Shown here: positions 61,105-64,000 of the stretch, in pieces
How the letters are laid out: every line of letters begins with the position of its first letter
Position numbering within the stretch: position 1 is the first letter of the stretch
Assembly (NCBI GenBank): GCA_028284125.1
Contig: JANQSI010000022.1
Coordinates: 37,104 to 101,103 of the forward strand
DNA from: Cyclobacteriaceae bacterium
GTDB lineage: Bacteria > Bacteroidota > Bacteroidia > Cytophagales > Cyclobacteriaceae
DNA: 64,000 nt
Direction of reading: 5' to 3'
Program-made: the position numbers and the translations under genes
The notes under the pieces: model-generated
Database searches by the model: none
The model's input: only the letters and a program-made list of their open reading frames with translations
Told to the model about the DNA's origin: nothing

Positions 61105-61160
61105 ATTCACTCATTCACTCACTCTATCATTCAATTATTCTCTTATTCTATCATTCATAT
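61105..61160 (+). repeat. Degenerate ATTC octamer repeat
   Basis: Seven consecutive 8-base units: ATTCACTC, ATTCACTC, ACTCTATC, ATTCAATT, ATTCTCTT, ATTCTATC, ATTCATAT. They start at 61105, 61113, 61121, 61129, 61137, 61145 and 61153 with no slip. It fills the gap between the convergent genes and reaches 10 bases into the permease 3' end. Confidence 0.7.
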
Positions 61161-63778
61161 CTCAATGACTCAACTGGATTAGCTGTTGCCACTTTAAACA
61201 CACTGTAAAAAATTGTCAAGAATGTGATCATGAGCATAAGAATTAGCGTGAGTACAAATGATAATACCGAAACATCAATGCGATAGGCAAAATTTTGCAA
61301 CCAGCCATCCATTAGCAAGAAGGATATTGGTGCGGAAAGAATAAAGGCAATCAATATGAGCTTTGAAAAATCTCTTGAGACGATCCTAATGATTTGAATG
61401 ACTGAGGCACCCATTACTTTTCGGATTCCGAACTCTCTGGTACGGCTAATCAAAGTAAAAGAAGCAAGACCAGAGAGACCGATGACAGCAATGAAGAGTG
61501 CAATTATGGTAAACCATTGAACAATGTATTGTAAGCGATCTTCAGCACGATACAGGCGATCCATCGATTGATCGAAAAACCGTAAATTGAATGGAGCAGA
61601 TTCATCAAATTCAGACCACTTTTCTTCAAGATATTTTTGTGTCTCTTCAAAATCACCTGTACCTAATTTGATGGAAAAAGTCCTTGACCATTCCGGTTTC
61701 ATAAACATCGCGATCGGAGCAATTTGTTGATGCAATGAACGGAAATGGAAATCTTTGACCACTCCGATCACTTTTCCCATTGGCCGACCTATTGAGGTTA
61801 GCCCTAGGCTTTTACCAATGGGATTATCAGTCCAACCTAATTGCCTTACAGCTTCTTCATTCAGGATATAGCTGAGTTCCTCATCTCCGGGAAATTCCTC
61901 TGAGAAATTTCGTCCTTCTGCCAGCTCGAACTGGAAAGTTTCCAGGTAATTATGATCCACTTCAAGTAGTCGGATTGTTGGTGTACTTTCTCTGCTAAGA
62001 CCCTCAACTTCCATTGGCATGCCCCAATCACCGCCACCTGGAAGATTACCACAAAAAGAAATCGATTGAATATTGGGGTGTTTTTTCATCTCTTCCATCA
62101 CCGCCTCATATCGCCCAAAGATTTTTTGGCTGTTGGTGTTGATGGTGATTATTTGCTCATCATCAAACCCCAGGTTTTTGTTTTTCATGAAATCTACCTG
62201 CTGATAAATGATGCTAGTGGCAATGATCAACATAATAGATAACGTGTATTGAAAGACAACCAAAACCTGTCGCAATCGGGATCGTGAAGTGCGCATTCGT
62301 TCATTCCTGAGAACTGTTTCAACTTTAAGTGAGGATAGATAAAATGCTGGGTAGAATCCGGCGAGGATACCGATTAGAATAGCTCCAATCAGCAGAAATG
62401 GAAGGTTTTCCAACAAATTGAGTGAAATGGATAGTCCTGTCGTTGCGTTAAATCCGGGGAGGATTAGATGGATTAGACCAGTTGCTATGATTATTGAAAA
62501 CACGGAAAAAACGATCGATTCCAATAAGAATTGAAAAATCAGTTCTTTTCTGGTTGATCCGTTCACTTTTCGGACTCCGATTTCCTTCATCCGTATTGTA
62601 GCCCGCGCGGTGGAAAGATTGATGAAATTGATACACGCTATGAGAATGGTGAAAAAGGCCAAACTCATCATGATAAATACGTAAGTGATGTTTCCTGTTG
62701 GTCCTATCTCTCGAAAAAGGTTTGAATAGAGATAGATGGATCGTAGTGGTTGTAACTGATATAATGCTGCATCGCGATTTCTAAGATCTTCGAGATCGTA
62801 CTGTTCTCTTGCTTGCTCAGATCGTTCAAACGCCAGTTCTGTTGCTCTATCTAAGATTAGTTTGTGATCTGTTTCAGGTAAAATTTTCAGATACGTAAAT
62901 GCTTGAATACGAACCCAATCATTCAGTGGTGATAACTCGTAGTTAGCTGCTGGAGCAAGAAAACTGAAGTAAAAATGTGAATTGGCAGGTACATCTTCAA
63001 TTACTGCAGTGACGGTAAACAACTTGTCCACCTGCGACTGATAGGTAATAGATATGTTTTGACCAATGCAATTGACATTTTCTCCAAAATACCTGGTTGC
63101 TAATCTTTTAGTTAAAACAATTGATCCAGGCTCTTTTAGAGAAGTTCCTAAATCTCCTTGAAGAACTTTGAAATTGAAAACGTCAAAGAAATCGTTATCC
63201 ACGCATCGGCCCCATGTTTCCGTTAATACATTTTCTCCATGTTTAAAAGTCGCATTTCCGAAGGGCATCAGCCTGGTCATTTTTTCAATTCCTAAACCTT
63301 CCTCAGCTAATGTTACACCCATTGGAACACTAATCTTGGCCATTCCACCTCCATTATCGGGATCGAGACTTGCTAACCGATAGATCCTCTCTGTCTCTTC
63401 ATGAAAATCATCGTAGCTCAGCTCGAATCGAACATATTGGATCATTATGATGCTTGCTGTAAGCCCAACAGTGAGACCAAGCATATTGATGAGCGCATAA
63501 GCTTTGTGTTTCTTAATGTATCTGAGCGTGATTAGGAGGTAGTTAGAAAGCATTGCTGATAGTGTTGAGGATTTGACATTTCTTTTCTTGAATTTTAATC
63601 GAAGAAAGCCAAGAGATTGAAGGATATAGATCAATTGGGCTCTCACCGATCCTTTCAATTCAACATTTTCATGAAACAACTCAAGCAAATCACCGCGAAT
63701 GCCCTCCAACAGATATGGATCACAGTAATTCTCGACAATACGCGTAATCCATTTCGGTGGAGATACTTCCTTTTTCAT
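61151..63778 (-). CDS. FtsX/MacB-like permease with permease prefix domain 2, orphan
   Basis: 875 residues. Prefix 2 at about 5-65 (LEGIRGDLLELFHEN). TM1 at about 95-115, MacB-like core, FtsX block one (RMKEIGVRKVNGS; Asn where others have Met/Leu), second core and FtsX block two (RTREFGIRKVMGAS), ending NPVESLRYE. Unlike the other five there is no PadR gene at its 5' end: the 222 bases to the window edge hold no PadR-like frame. Regulation may be different or the regulator may lie beyond the window. Confidence 0.9.
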   Translation of the reverse strand: MKKEVSPPKWITRIVENYCDPYLLEGIRGDLLELFHENVELKGSVRAQLIYILQSLGFLRLKFKKRNVKSSTLSAMLSNYLLITLRYIKKHKAYALINMLGLTVGLTASIIMIQYVRFELSYDDFHEETERIYRLASLDPDNGGGMAKISVPMGVTLAEEGLGIEKMTRLMPFGNATFKHGENVLTETWGRCVDNDFFDVFNFKVLQGDLGTSLKEPGSIVLTKRLATRYFGENVNCIGQNISITYQSQVDKLFTVTAVIEDVPANSHFYFSFLAPAANYELSPLNDWVRIQAFTYLKILPETDHKLILDRATELAFERSEQAREQYDLEDLRNRDAALYQLQPLRSIYLYSNLFREIGPTGNITYVFIMMSLAFFTILIACINFINLSTARATIRMKEIGVRKVNGSTRKELIFQFLLESIVFSVFSIIIATGLIHLILPGFNATTGLSISLNLLENLPFLLIGAILIGILAGFYPAFYLSSLKVETVLRNERMRTSRSRLRQVLVVFQYTLSIMLIIATSIIYQQVDFMKNKNLGFDDEQIITINTNSQKIFGRYEAVMEEMKKHPNIQSISFCGNLPGGGDWGMPMEVEGLSRESTPTIRLLEVDHNYLETFQFELAEGRNFSEEFPGDEELSYILNEEAVRQLGWTDNPIGKSLGLTSIGRPMGKVIGVVKDFHFRSLHQQIAPIAMFMKPEWSRTFSIKLGTGDFEETQKYLEEKWSEFDESAPFNLRFFDQSMDRLYRAEDRLQYIVQWFTIIALFIAVIGLSGLASFTLISRTREFGIRKVMGASVIQIIRIVSRDFSKLILIAFILSAPISFLLMDGWLQNFAYRIDVSVLSFVLTLILMLMITFLTIFYSVFKVATANPVESLRYE

Positions 63779-64000
63779 TTCAAACCAATTGTATACGGAA
63801 ACTACTTAGGTTATCGGCAGAAGTTACTCATTTCTTTTGTATATGTCGAATTTGATGGTAATGATACGTAGAGATTTAAATATATGTTTCGTATTTGTAA
63901 AAAATGATTGAGATGTTTAAATAATTCGAGTAAAGTCTTTATCCTCGAAAGCTATTTTGTAGTGATTATCAAACCTTCAAATTCATAAATTATTATTTAA

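Noticed and set aside
6134..63778. FtsX permeases as cell-division FtsX or canonical MacB
   Set aside because: They have two FtsX blocks and N-terminal prefix domains with no fused or adjacent ATPase, so neither FtsX (one block, FtsE partner) nor MacB (ATPase at the N-terminus) fits.
63779..64000. PadR gene upstream of the orphan permease
   Set aside because: Minus-strand frames are short and lack PadR motifs; only AT-rich leader sequence is seen.

Overview
The window looks like a chromosomal segment of a marine-type Bacteroidota, most likely order Cytophagales. The evidence is protein content: many FtsX/MacB-type permeases carrying the 'permease prefix domain 2' and paired with PadR regulators, DUF6090, SiaC/DUF1987, FISUMP, a LytTR/LytS pair, an ABC-2/M1-aminopeptidase fusion, and a four-helix-bundle (S23/IVP-type) gene. 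The DNA is moderately AT-rich, genes are closely packed, and no gene-free stretch exceeds about 225 bases. I saw no tRNA, rRNA, CRISPR array, transposase, integrase or phage gene. Phylum is secure; order is inference.

Layout. 1-5951 (minus): a partial secreted protein, nitrilase, OsmC, a secreted alpha/beta-barrel-like protein, a YdeI/DUF1905 protein, DUF6090 and an S9 peptidase. 6134-9090: PadR-permease module 1. 9167-12174: subtilase lipoprotein, then (minus) a 2-hydroxyacid dehydrogenase and a PhnZ-like HD protein. 12298-15260: module 2, closed by a strong hairpin terminator. 15350-21244 (minus): ABC-2/M1 aminopeptidase fusion with its ATPase, and an AraC regulator with a CPBP membrane protease. 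21334-34980: mixed housekeeping and envelope genes (HExxH lipoprotein, UMF1-type transporter, FtsB/DivIC-like protein, SiaC, Ldh, Ppx/GppA, acyl-CoA carboxylase beta subunit, SDR, M42 peptidase, BtuF-like protein, thioredoxin, DUF1080 protein). 35082-45307: modules 3, 4 and 5, interrupted by a class C beta-lactamase-type hydrolase. 45468-50059: an AraC regulator, an SRPBCC-LolA-like fusion and two alpha/beta hydrolases. 50069-59653: AAC(3)-I-like acetyltransferase, DUF4407 protein, LytTR/LytS system, M28 peptidase, outer-membrane barrel, AlkC-like glycosylase and small unknowns. 59790-63778: a carboxypeptidase-regulatory-domain protein facing a sixth, PadR-less permease.

How genes work together. 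The dominant theme is a repeated two-gene module: a small PadR regulator whose 3' end overlaps the start of a roughly 860-900 residue FtsX/MacB-like permease. Five complete modules and one orphan permease occur here, with no MacB/LolD-type ATPase beside any of them. Four of the five PadR genes have a clear inverted repeat just upstream and the fifth has a weaker one. This suggests each module is autoregulated with its own operator.

The second unexplained theme is strictly phased degenerate tandem repeats between genes. A 7-base repeat (CAAGTNN/NNACTTG) brackets the four-helix-bundle gene in inverted orientation and recurs alone at 34340. An 8/7-base GATT repeat follows the SDR gene, and an 8-base ATTC repeat sits between the convergent genes near 61100. 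I regard the prefix-permease modules and these phased arrays as the parts of the window most worth following up.
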